Below are positions 1 through 8,140 of a stretch of DNA of 59,099 nt, piece by piece. The notes under the pieces were generated by a model. That model did no database searches. It was given only the letters and a program-made list of their open reading frames with translations, and was not told the DNA's origin. The first letter of the stretch is position 1, and every line of letters begins with the position of its first letter. The position numbers and the translations under genes were made by a program. This DNA comes from Kurthia zopfii (GTDB taxonomy: Bacteria > Bacillota > Bacilli > Bacillales_A > Planococcaceae), in assembly GCF_003143955.1 (NCBI RefSeq), contig NZ_QFVS01000015.1:1-59099 (forward strand), in the 5' to 3' direction.

Positions 1-122
1 ATGACGTATTACAATCATTATCGTGGTCAGTGGAATTTAAAGAAGCTGCCGCCTGTAAAATACAGACAGCAGCTTCAACAAGTTTCCTAGTCTTTTTCAA
101 AATGTCCTTTACAAAGGGTACA
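1..122 (+). mobile_element. IS3-family element, 3' remnant
   Basis: The first 90 bases are an open frame entering from outside the window and ending in TAG. Its peptide (YYNHYRGQWNLKKLPPVKYR) is the usual C-terminus of IS3-group orfB DDE transposases, just after the catalytic core. About 30 bases follow, ending in AAAGGGTACA, which looks like the right terminal repeat of an IS3 element ending in CA at 122. Immediately beyond it lies the second half of a terminator that is complete at 8005-8052, so the element appears to have inserted into or recombined at that terminator. Whether the element is intact upstream cannot be seen. Confidence 0.7.
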
Positions 123-125
123 CTT

Positions 126-243
126 TATATGGAATCGGGGGTTTGTTTTTTTGTTCCAATATTTACATAATTATAGTACGATTGTAATGGTTCGTAAGTT
201 ATTAAAGTTAGATGAATTTGAAAATAGGAGATGATTGTATGGA
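126..243 (+). repeat. Left copy of island-flanking direct repeat
   Basis: Bases 172-243 are identical over 72 bp to 8069-8140, and similarity extends back to about 126 (8026 in the right copy). The shared piece contains the right arm of a terminator, an AT-rich stretch, the Shine-Dalgarno AGGAG and a start codon with the first bases of a gene (ATGGA). After ATGGA the two copies diverge. Here the start codon opens a 27-codon frame that ends at 322 and resembles nothing I know. The right copy leads into an intact gene at 8136. Confidence 0.9.
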
Positions 244-696
244 AATTGATCGTAGACAACAAGAGATTATTGCCCTTTCTAAAAATATTAACTTATCAAC
301 AATAGTGAGCAGGAGAAAGTAGCGAATAAATAGTAACGACTGACTGTACTTGAATTGAAACAGGTTCTAAATATTGTTGTGTGATTTCTCAAAAAGGCAA
401 TGAAAATAAAGTTTTTCCACATTCACTTAACAAAAGTGTAATCTCGATTACGATTCCATAAAAATAAATCAATTGTTAATTGCCAGACGTATTTCTAATG
501 AAGTATACGGCGCATATTGAAGAAATAGTACAATATAACTCAAAACCGTAGAAAGTGAAGTTTAAGAAGATTGCTTTTATTTTAAATAGTTAGTCAGAGG
601 TTGGTAAACAACTTCCAAGTTAGCTACTTTTAATTACCACTATAAGGTGAAATAAAATCTCTATCGCTTTTAAATACGTTTTCACGGATAATATAG
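244..696. other. Decayed AT-rich stretch without a gene
   Basis: This 450-base stretch holds no frame with a convincing start, ribosome site or recognisable protein. The frame opened by the ATG at 239 stops at 320-322. Stops are frequent in all frames, as in other decayed parts of this island. It probably includes eroded upstream parts of the hsdR relic that follows, but I could not match it. Confidence 0.5.
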
Positions 697-1516
697 TATA
701 TACGGTATTTAAGGGAAACGATAATACCAATTGAGGATGATGAATTAGCTAGTTTGCAATCAAATAACTCAACGAAACCAATTCGCCGTGTTGTAAATAT
801 TGCTGAGGCGCTTTCGAAGTTAGGGACAATACCGCAAGTATTAGCGCAAAAGGATGTCATCGACCAAGTACGAACAACAGAATTCTGGGAAACAGCATCA
901 TTAGCTGATTTAGAGAAGGTGCGTGTCGCGATGCGTGACTAAATCCGCTATATTGAACGTTCGAATCAGAAAATCTACTATACAAATTTCCAAGATGAAG
1001 TAATGTCTGTTGTCGAAAATGCTTCTTTTTAAACGTCAATGATCTAAAAAGCTATAGCAAAAAGGCCGAGCATTACTTAAAAGAGCATCAACACAAGGAT
1101 ACTTTGGCAATCTACAAGCTTCGTAACAATAAACCCTTAACGAAGCTTGATGTAGATTATTTATAACAAATCTTGTGGAAAGAGCTTGGTTCAAGGGAGC
1201 AGTACAAAAAAGACTATGGCGATACACCTGTTACAAAGCTTGTTCGTAAGGTAGTAGGGCTGGACGCCAAGCAGCTGTTGAAGCATTTTCTGTGTTTTTC
1301 TCAGAGCAAAACCTTAATCTCCAGCAATCGCAATTCATCGAGATCATCATTGATTACATCGTAAAAAAAGGTACACTAGAGCGCCAAGTATTGCAGCAAG
1401 ACCCGTTTAGTTCAGTAGGTGGAATAATGGTTGTGTTCAAAGACCAGTTGCCAAAAGCGCGCGGTATTTTGGATATTCTTGAACGTATAAATCGGAATGC
1501 GGAGGAAATATCATAG
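697..1516 (+). pseudogene. hsdR: Decayed type I restriction subunit HsdR, C-terminal part
   Basis: Three successive frame segments read as one protein resembling the C-terminal helical region of type I restriction subunit R. Segment 1 (to 942) contains IRRVVNIAEALSKLGTIPQ and TTEFWETASLADLEKVR. The middle segment contains DTLAIYKLRNNKPLTKLD followed by a stop, then ILWKELGSREQYKKDYGD. The last segment (to 1516) contains QFIEIIIDYIVKKGTLE and the family-typical NPF-like end. Stops and frameshifts separate the parts, and the helicase and nuclease domains are missing. No hsdS or hsdM is visible. It is a relic of a type I restriction system and cannot be active. The assignment rests on remembered HsdR C-terminal patterns. 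Confidence 0.75.
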
Positions 1517-1551
1517 CGAAAAAATGAGTGTTTAGTGAAAGGATGATTTTT

Positions 1552-3174
1552 ATGGATATCGAAGATAAATTATTACTTCATTTGAGTAAAATTACAACAG
1601 CTCCTTTCCTTTTTATTGGATCTGGATTTTCTAAAAGGTATTTAGATACAGAAAGTTGGGAAGGATTGATTAGAAGGTTTTGCGAATTAGTTCCACAAGG
1701 CTTTGGATACTATAGATCTACCTCAAATAGTAAATGGGATATCGCTGCACAAATGATAGCAGAAGATTTTCATCAAATTTGGTGGAGTGATGATAGATAT
1801 TCAGATAGTAGAAAAAAATTTGAAGAATATGCTACGAAAAAAAATAGTCCGCTAAAAATAGAAATTTCCAACTACCTAAAAAGTAAATCCTATGAGTATG
1901 GAATTGATAAGCAAAATGACATTGAAATAAATTACCTGAAAGAGGCTGTAATTGACGGTATTATAACCACGAATTGGGATACGCTGTTAGAACAAATTTT
2001 CTATGAAGAAGAAATGACTGTTTATATCGGACAAAAGAAGTTACTATTTTCTAATAATTTGGGAGTTAATGAAATTTATAAAATTCACGGTTGTAGTACA
2101 GAGCCAGATTCATTGGTGTTAACTAATGATGATTATGAAGAATTCACTAGTCGTAATGCTTATCTTGCTTCTAAACTACTCACTATATTTGTTGAACATC
2201 CAATAATTTTTATAGGTTATTCAATTTCTGACACAAATATTATTCAAATATTAGAATCTATTACAGCCTGTCTGGATTCCACTAATATTAATGATTTAAA
2301 GGATCGTTTAATATTTGTAGATCGTGCGGGTGGTGCAAGTGAGTCATTTCAAGAATCTACTATTACAATAAATGGACTAACAATTCCAATTACTAGAGTA
2401 GTTACAGACAAATATGAAAAAGTTTATAGACCCTTAACAACTATTAAGCGGAAATTCAGCACTAAAAAACTGAGACAAATGAAATCTGAAATGTACGAGT
2501 TAATAAAACATAATGATCCAAAAGGAAAAATGAAAGTTATCAATTTGTACGAAGGAGAAGTTGAAAACGATAATATTGAATTTGTAGTAGGTTTTGGGAT
2601 GAATCATTTTGCTGAACAGATTGAGGGAATAATTGATTCAACTGATAGATTAAAGCCTAGTAAATTAAGACATTCTTCTATGGGATATATAACTTATTCT
2701 CGTACAGACTTATTAAAAGAAGTATTAGCGGATTATGACAAATTTAGTTATGACTATGATGAATTGTTAAAAAGGACACTTCCAGAAAAATTGAAAACAG
2801 ATCACAATTTACCTGTAAATCGCTTTATTAAGTTTTCTAATATAACTGACATTGAAAATTTAGATCATAAAATAATTAAAAGAAAAAATATGAAAATAAA
2901 TGATTTTTTAAATCATCAACAAAGAATGATGAAAAAAGAATTCGCTTTTGAGTGGCAATTTAATAGTGTTAAAGAAGTTTATGATGGCTATAATAATTTG
3001 GAAGAAAAATTCTTTTATATTGCTGTCTTAAAACAAGATAAAATTGATTTAGCAGAGTTAAGAGAAATTCTTTTACAGCACATTGATTTAGTAGAATCGA
3101 AAAACAGTGAAGGAGCCAACTTGAGGAGATTATTTAGTATTTATGATTATTTGGCTTTTGCCGATAGAAATTAA
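1552..3174 (+). CDS. SIR2-domain protein, probable NADase-type defence effector
   Basis: The 540-aa product has an N-terminal SIR2-like fold (about residues 10-270) and a C-terminal region (270-540) I do not recognise. Visible motifs are the Gly-rich NAD-binding GSGFS (23-27), TTNWD (139-143), the KIHG histidine (H179) and GYSISD (222-227). These match bacterial SIR2 domains that degrade NAD+ in anti-phage defence, as in Thoeris ThsA, Dsr and short-Argonaute systems. ATG 1552 is chosen because AAAGGA lies 8 bases upstream; a GTG at 1528 would add 8 residues without a ribosome site. No TIR gene, HerA helicase or Argonaute is adjacent, so it may act alone with the C-terminus as sensor. Its flanks are decayed DNA. 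NADase activity is inferred. Confidence 0.8.
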   Translation: MDIEDKLLLHLSKITTAPFLFIGSGFSKRYLDTESWEGLIRRFCELVPQGFGYYRSTSNSKWDIAAQMIAEDFHQIWWSDDRYSDSRKKFEEYATKKNSPLKIEISNYLKSKSYEYGIDKQNDIEINYLKEAVIDGIITTNWDTLLEQIFYEEEMTVYIGQKKLLFSNNLGVNEIYKIHGCSTEPDSLVLTNDDYEEFTSRNAYLASKLLTIFVEHPIIFIGYSISDTNIIQILESITACLDSTNINDLKDRLIFVDRAGGASESFQESTITINGLTIPITRVVTDKYEKVYRPLTTIKRKFSTKKLRQMKSEMYELIKHNDPKGKMKVINLYEGEVENDNIEFVVGFGMNHFAEQIEGIIDSTDRLKPSKLRHSSMGYITYSRTDLLKEVLADYDKFSYDYDELLKRTLPEKLKTDHNLPVNRFIKFSNITDIENLDHKIIKRKNMKINDFLNHQQRMMKKEFAFEWQFNSVKEVYDGYNNLEEKFFYIAVLKQDKIDLAELREILLQHIDLVESKNSEGANLRRLFSIYDYLAFADRN

Positions 3175-4399
3175 AGTATTACAAATACTTCAAAGGGGTT
3201 AGAAGTATGATTTTAGTTGAACTTGATAGTTCGAAAAGGGCAAATGATTTCAAAATGTGATAATAATCTCTATCTGTATTTAGCAAGTTATAGAACATAA
3301 GATTGCAAAGCCGACTTTGGTTGCAAATACTATGTACTTTCATTTTGCAGCATTACATCATCGATTGCCGAAAGAGTTGCATACAAATACTTATAGTGAT
3401 GTTAAATTCTAATTCAACATTTTATGGTTTTTAGACTACAAGGAATTAGTACCAATAAAAGTAGTAAAAGGAATAGCTTTTTTAAACAGGTACTCGAAAA
3501 AGAGGGACTCAAAGATAGGATTGATATGCTTTAACAATTAGATGAATTGTATTCTGAATTGAATATAAATCAGGCATCCTCGGAACTTAAACAGGAAATT
3601 ATGAAGGAAATAGCACAAGGGGGAAGAGCGACTGTGATATCCTTCCAACAATTTGAAGATATTGATTCTATCATAAGTATATAAAGTGTTGTGGGATAAT
3701 TGGATATTTTGAGAGTGTTCCAGTTATTTTTGAATTATAGAGAATAAGTATTCAAGAAGTTGTTGAATTTCCTTTTAATGTTGAAATAGGTGAAGTGCAG
3801 GTATACAGTCAATATTTTCAACGATGAAATGTATTAAAAGTGCATGCAATTGATGATAAGTATGGAATCGTTGCTAGGATATCTAACCTTCAGTATGTGA
3901 TGTAGGAGCGATAGATTCAAATGATTAAGAAAGAAAGTTATCCTTGTTTCTGTAGTTTGGTTTGCAAATAGGTAATATGGATAAGGAGTAGATTAATAAA
4001 TCAACTTCTGTAGAATTGTATCTGATACCAGAGTGGTATGTTTTTTTATGTTTCATTATTCTTTCAGCAGATTTGTGAGAAGTCAAATGATTTATTAAAA
4101 TGAAGGTGGTATTGGGTTACAATGGAATAATAAAAGTGATATTTTCCACCATCAATAAATTTGTTCTTAAATGATGAATTAAATTAATACGCCGCTTCAT
4201 ATGCCTTTCCGGGTATGTCTTCTCAACCTGCGCAGTCAATACTCCAGGCACTATGATGAAGTGAATAATACCTAAAATATGGTTTATGCCTATTTTTAAG
4301 GTAATTTGGTGTTAAAACTACTGTGATTTTATTATTCTTTTCTATATAATAACACCACCTATAATTTATAATAGACAATATTAGGGGGAAATAAACAAT
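3175..4399. other. Decayed intergenic DNA between two defence genes
   Basis: About 1.2 kb without an intact gene. One relic frame is visible at about 3481-3684, interrupted by TAA at 3532. After the stop it reads LDELYSELNINQASSEL and GGRATVISFQQFEDIDSI, which looks like a helical protein tail but matches no family I can name. A possible terminator lies at 4025-4047. The ribosome site of the DUF262 gene (AGGGGG) is at the right end. Stops are dense elsewhere. It is most likely the remains of one or more island genes. Confidence 0.55.
4025..4047 (+). terminator. Possible weak terminator
   Basis: A 6-bp stem ATACCA/TGGTAT with a 3-base loop is followed by G and seven T residues. It is short but properly placed to end a decayed transcript before the DUF262 operon. 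Confidence 0.4.
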
Positions 4400-5662
4400 A
4401 TGAATATTGATCAATGTACTAAAGAAGACTTACTTCGGTTAGAAGAAATCGCCATTAAACAGGGGAATGTAATAAACCTTTCAATAATACTGATTACTGT
4501 AAAACCAAAAGATGATGAGCTGCAAGATATCTTGAATTATTTTGAAGAAAAAAATATAAAAGTTATAAATTCAGATATCGAACCTGATTCTATTGATGAA
4601 AAAGAAAGTGATTCTACTGAAATGTATATTAAACCTTTTGATCCATCTAAAATTGATATAAAAATGGATAAAATGACGATTGATTCAATAATTAAAAGAA
4701 TTAAGTATGGAGAACTAGAATTTGATTCAGATTTCCAACGCAAATCTGGACTTTGGAATATTGTTCAAAAAAGTCAATTGATAGAATCTATTCTCCTAAG
4801 GATTCCTTTGCCAGCTTTTTATTTTGATGCTTATAATGACGATAAATGGCTAATTATAGATGGCTTGCAAAGAGTTGGGACGTTGAAGGAATTTATCGTA
4901 GAGAAATCATATCAATTAAAAGGAATGGAATTTTTGCAAGACTTAAACGGACTGAATTTTGATAAATTACCTAGGTCATTTCAACGAAGAATTGAAGAAA
5001 CAAATGTTAATGCATACCTTGTTAATCCGGCTACTCCTCCAAATGTAAAGTTTAATATTTTTAAAAGAATAAATACTGGCGGATTAGTTTTGGAACCCCA
5101 AGAAATTAGAAACGCATTATATCAAGGTAATGCAACAAAATTACTAAAAGAATTAGCAGATCTACCAGTGTTTACAAGTGCTACTGATCAAAGTATAAAA
5201 AAGGACAGAATGTTAGATAGAGAATTTTGTTTAAGATATGTAGCGTTTACTTCTTTAACTTTAGATATTTACAGTAACATCGAGGAATACCTTAATGCAG
5301 CAATGGGTTATTTAAATGAAATTGACGAAAAAGAATTACAGCGTATAAGTAATGATTTTAGTAGAAGTATGACATCGTGTAATCGGATTTTTGGGAAATA
5401 CGCTTTCAGGAAAATGGCAGATGATGGAAGGAGGCGTCCTATAAATAAGGCAGTATTTGAAATATGGTCGCATATTACTTATAAACTAAAGGATAATGAA
5501 ATTGAACAACTAATTAAAAGAAAAAGTGAAGTTCAAAGCGGATTTATCGAATTGTGTGGAAACAATCAGTTTTTGAATCTCTTAAAATCATCGAACCAGA
5601 GGTCGATAAAAAAGAGAATTGATGAGGTAAAAAATATGGTTACAGAATTATTAGTGAGGTGA
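4400..5662 (+). CDS. DUF262 protein with sigma-1.1-like N-terminus
   Basis: The 420-aa product has a DUF262 (ParB/Srx-like, GmrSD N-terminal) domain at about 90-290. It shows FDSDFQRKSGLW (108-119), the family nucleotide/nuclease motif as DGLQRVGTL (154-162) and FKRINTGG (221-228). DUF262 proteins occur in GmrSD modification-dependent nucleases and other defence genes. Residues 1-70 are a small helical unit ending in an acidic stretch and resemble region 1.1 of primary sigma factors, which would be an unusual fusion. The ATG follows AGGGGG. The gene is first of three tightly spaced genes; the next start is 5 bases after its stop. It probably acts as sensor or nuclease with the following ATPase. 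That role is inference. Confidence 0.75.
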   Translation: MNIDQCTKEDLLRLEEIAIKQGNVINLSIILITVKPKDDELQDILNYFEEKNIKVINSDIEPDSIDEKESDSTEMYIKPFDPSKIDIKMDKMTIDSIIKRIKYGELEFDSDFQRKSGLWNIVQKSQLIESILLRIPLPAFYFDAYNDDKWLIIDGLQRVGTLKEFIVEKSYQLKGMEFLQDLNGLNFDKLPRSFQRRIEETNVNAYLVNPATPPNVKFNIFKRINTGGLVLEPQEIRNALYQGNATKLLKELADLPVFTSATDQSIKKDRMLDREFCLRYVAFTSLTLDIYSNIEEYLNAAMGYLNEIDEKELQRISNDFSRSMTSCNRIFGKYAFRKMADDGRRRPINKAVFEIWSHITYKLKDNEIEQLIKRKSEVQSGFIELCGNNQFLNLLKSSNQRSIKKRIDEVKNMVTELLVR

Positions 5663-5667
5663 GTTCA

Positions 5668-6747
5668 ATGATAAAGAATATAACGTTAAAAAACTTCAAA
5701 TGTTTCAAAGATTTGTTTTTGGAAATGGAAAATTTAAATGTTCTTGCAGGTGTCAATAGTAGAGGTAAATCTACGGTAATTCAAGCTTTGTTACTATTAC
5801 GTCAGTCATATGATATGGGAGCAATTAATAAAGGTTTACATTTAAACGGTGATATAACTAATTTGGGGACTGGATATGACGTTTTGTATAAAGATAGTGA
5901 AGAAGATGAATTTGAAATAATAATCGAACAAAATGACAGCAAATATAAATGGAGCTATACTTATGAAAAAGATTCTGATTTTCAAAAATTAAAAAAAGAC
6001 AATGAACTTGAAACAGATTCATTAAACTCGAACATATTCCAACCTACATTTGCTTATGTATCTGCTGAGCGAATTGGTCCACAAAGATTTTATAAAAAAT
6101 CTTATCACGAGGTATTTGATAAAAATCAAGTGGGGTATAAAGGGGAGTTGTTTGTTGATTATCTTGCTGAAAGAGGTATGTTAGAAAAAGTAGAAAATAG
6201 TAGTGTGTTGCATAACAAAATTGAAAGTCAGATCTTAATATATCAGGCTCAAGAGTGGCTATCCGAAATAAGTCCTGGAATAAAGATCGGAACAAAAGAC
6301 TATACAGGGGCAGGCATAGTAGGAATCGAATATGATGGGATTAATCCATTAAATGTAGGATTTGGATTAAGTTATGTAGCGCCGATTATAATTAGTCTCC
6401 TTAAGGCAAAAAAAGGTGATTTATTAATTATTGAAAATCCCGAGGCGCATTTACATCCAAAAGGACAACGTAAGATGGGAGAGCTAATCGCAAAAGCGAG
6501 TGCAGGGGGTGTACAAGTCATTTTAGAAACGCATAGTGACCATTTACTTAATGGGTTGCGATTAGCAGTCAAGCAAAATATAATCGATAGTAATTCAATT
6601 CGATTAAATTATTTTTATCAAGATATTGAAGAAAATAAATTGATTTATAAAAAGTGCTCTCCTGCAATTTTGAAAGATGGAAGCTTATCAGATTGGCCAG
6701 AAGGATTTTTTGATGAGTGGGAAAAAGCAATAGACGAATTATTTTAG
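5668..6747 (+). CDS. AAA (ABC-type) ATPase with DUF3696 C-terminus
   Basis: This 359-aa protein belongs to the SMC/RecF-like OLD-family ATPases common in defence islands. It carries Walker A GVNSRGKST (28-36), a signature-like region NVGFGLSYVAPI (229-240), Walker B LLIIENPEAHLHP (252-264) and the switch ETHSDHLLNGLR (287-298). The end, GSLSDWPEGFFDEW, is typical of DUF3696. There is no Toprim or nuclease domain, so activity must come from a partner. ATG 5668 is chosen over GTG 5659 because GAGGTGAG lies just upstream. It starts 5 bases after the DUF262 gene and ends 9 bases before the third gene, so the three are surely one transcript. Confidence 0.85.
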   Translation: MIKNITLKNFKCFKDLFLEMENLNVLAGVNSRGKSTVIQALLLLRQSYDMGAINKGLHLNGDITNLGTGYDVLYKDSEEDEFEIIIEQNDSKYKWSYTYEKDSDFQKLKKDNELETDSLNSNIFQPTFAYVSAERIGPQRFYKKSYHEVFDKNQVGYKGELFVDYLAERGMLEKVENSSVLHNKIESQILIYQAQEWLSEISPGIKIGTKDYTGAGIVGIEYDGINPLNVGFGLSYVAPIIISLLKAKKGDLLIIENPEAHLHPKGQRKMGELIAKASAGGVQVILETHSDHLLNGLRLAVKQNIIDSNSIRLNYFYQDIEENKLIYKKCSPAILKDGSLSDWPEGFFDEWEKAIDELF

Positions 6748-6756
6748 GGGGATGTT

Positions 6757-7695
6757 ATGTACGCAATATTTAATGAACTATCTGTTTCTTCAAGTGAAAC
6801 TTTTGATAAAGAATATTCTAGAAGTACTATAAATGATTTTGTTAAACTGTTGCATAAAGTTAATAGAAAAATTGGATTTAAATCTCTAATTACTACTTCA
6901 GATTTCTATAATCTAAACGTATCTGCATATAACATAAATGATTGGTTAAATGATCCCTTAGTAGAGAGAAATCACAAAACTTTTCTTAGAACTTTTTATA
7001 ATAAATGTACTTCTATTGATCATGAAAATTATTCTTCAAATGATTTTGAAATTGGTATTAATGATAAAATTGTAAATGGAATAGGATGTTTAGTTGCTTC
7101 TGAATTGAATGAAAGTGTCATAAGTTTAAAAACTGATACAATATGGCTTAAAGATGTTATAAAAGGAACTTTATTAACTTATGAAAATGATGAGATTATT
7201 AATGAAGAAAGAGAAATTGACAATATTTCTGAAGAAGCACATATTAATAGTGTAGAAGCTAAATTAATTCATAGTGAATTCGCCATGTTATCATCAGGAC
7301 AAGACTTATGGGAAAAAAGAGAAAAGTTGTTTCCAAATTTGATTTTTTGCAGAAGTATTAAAGACCAATTATACAAAGATCCAGAAAGATTCCATATTGA
7401 ACAAGTGGCGAAAAAACTACTGGGTTTACAACAATATTTCTCGAACTATAATGGAATATACAACCCGAATGAATTGGGGTTTAAAGCGAGAACCGAGTCT
7501 GAAACAGTAAAGTCCAATGATCATTTAAAAGGCCTAAGACTTTTTGAAAAACCAGATGGTACTCGGGAATATTTTTATGATCATATAGGATTTACGGGTA
7601 AGTATTGTGGTAGGATACACTTTTTCCCTGATAATGTAAATAAAAAGTGTTATATAGGATACATTGGGGTTCATTTACAGACAAAAAAATTTTAA
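6757..7695 (+). CDS. Unknown protein, third gene of DUF262-DUF3696 operon
   Basis: The 312-aa product has no domain I can name with confidence. It is hydrophilic, with no signal peptide or membrane segment, and rich in Asn, Ile and Lys. The last 55 residues (YFYDHIGFTGKYCGRIHFF then YIGYIGVHL) form a beta-rich pattern with conserved-looking R, H, F and G positions. I associate this pattern with C-termini of defence-island proteins and, loosely, RelE-like toxin folds. AGGGGG precedes the ATG, 9 bases after the ATPase stop. Context suggests it is the effector or target-recognition part of the operon. Function is not known. Confidence 0.6.
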   Translation: MYAIFNELSVSSSETFDKEYSRSTINDFVKLLHKVNRKIGFKSLITTSDFYNLNVSAYNINDWLNDPLVERNHKTFLRTFYNKCTSIDHENYSSNDFEIGINDKIVNGIGCLVASELNESVISLKTDTIWLKDVIKGTLLTYENDEIINEEREIDNISEEAHINSVEAKLIHSEFAMLSSGQDLWEKREKLFPNLIFCRSIKDQLYKDPERFHIEQVAKKLLGLQQYFSNYNGIYNPNELGFKARTESETVKSNDHLKGLRLFEKPDGTREYFYDHIGFTGKYCGRIHFFPDNVNKKCYIGYIGVHLQTKKF

Positions 7696-8004
7696 TTTCC
7701 AAAACATGGACTAACTCCACCGTTATTAGATAGTATACGCTTTTAGCCTTCCCGTTTAGTGTTCATATTTAGGAAGGTGGAAAATATGGATTAATACCCC
7801 AAAATAGTCATGTGGTTTTAGACATTAAGTATAGTGTCATTTGTGTAACAGAACATTTTGGTTACCAGGTTCTAACGTGATTAAGAATCCAGTTCAACTA
7901 AAAGATTTTGCAGTCGACTATGCTACATCTTTTTTATTGTCCAAGCTCAGCACTCCACACACTGTGAAGCAGTAGCGTGGTTGGAGTTAGTTTAATAAAT
8001 GTTT
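7696..8004. other. Gene-free right edge of the island
   Basis: No coding frame is supported. A short AGGAAGGTGG followed by ATG at 7786 opens only a few codons. An imperfect hairpin is visible, with ACTCCACACAC (7952-7962) facing GTGGTTGGAGT (7977-7987) at two mismatches, directly before the strong terminator. This could be the edge of a former mobile element. Confidence 0.4.
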
Positions 8005-8052
8005 AAGATAAACCCTCGAATCCTTTATGGAATCGGGGGTTTATCTTTTATT
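8005..8052 (+). terminator. Strong terminator at island right edge
   Basis: AAGATAAACCCTCGAATCC pairs with GGAATCGGGGGTTTATCTT across a 5-base loop with two mismatches, followed by TTATT. The right arm of the same hairpin is also present next to the IS3 end at 126-148, where the left arm is missing. Confidence 0.75.
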
Positions 8053-8140
8053 CCAACATTTAGATAAATATAGTACGATTGTAATGGTTCGTAAGTTATT
8101 AAAGTTAGATGAATTTGAAAATAGGAGATGATTGTATGGA
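8026..8140 (+). repeat. Right copy of island-flanking direct repeat
   Basis: Bases 8069-8140 are identical to 172-243. This copy keeps the complete terminator and the intact downstream gene, so it is likely the original context, while the left copy is the truncated one. Confidence 0.9.

Noticed and set aside
697-1516. hsdR fragments as sequencing frameshifts in a live gene
   Set aside because: There are several independent stops and frame changes and most of the gene is missing, so it is a true relic.
172-8140. CRISPR array
   Set aside because: The direct repeats found (72 bp and 20 bp pairs) are single pairs far apart without regular spacers, and no cas genes are present.
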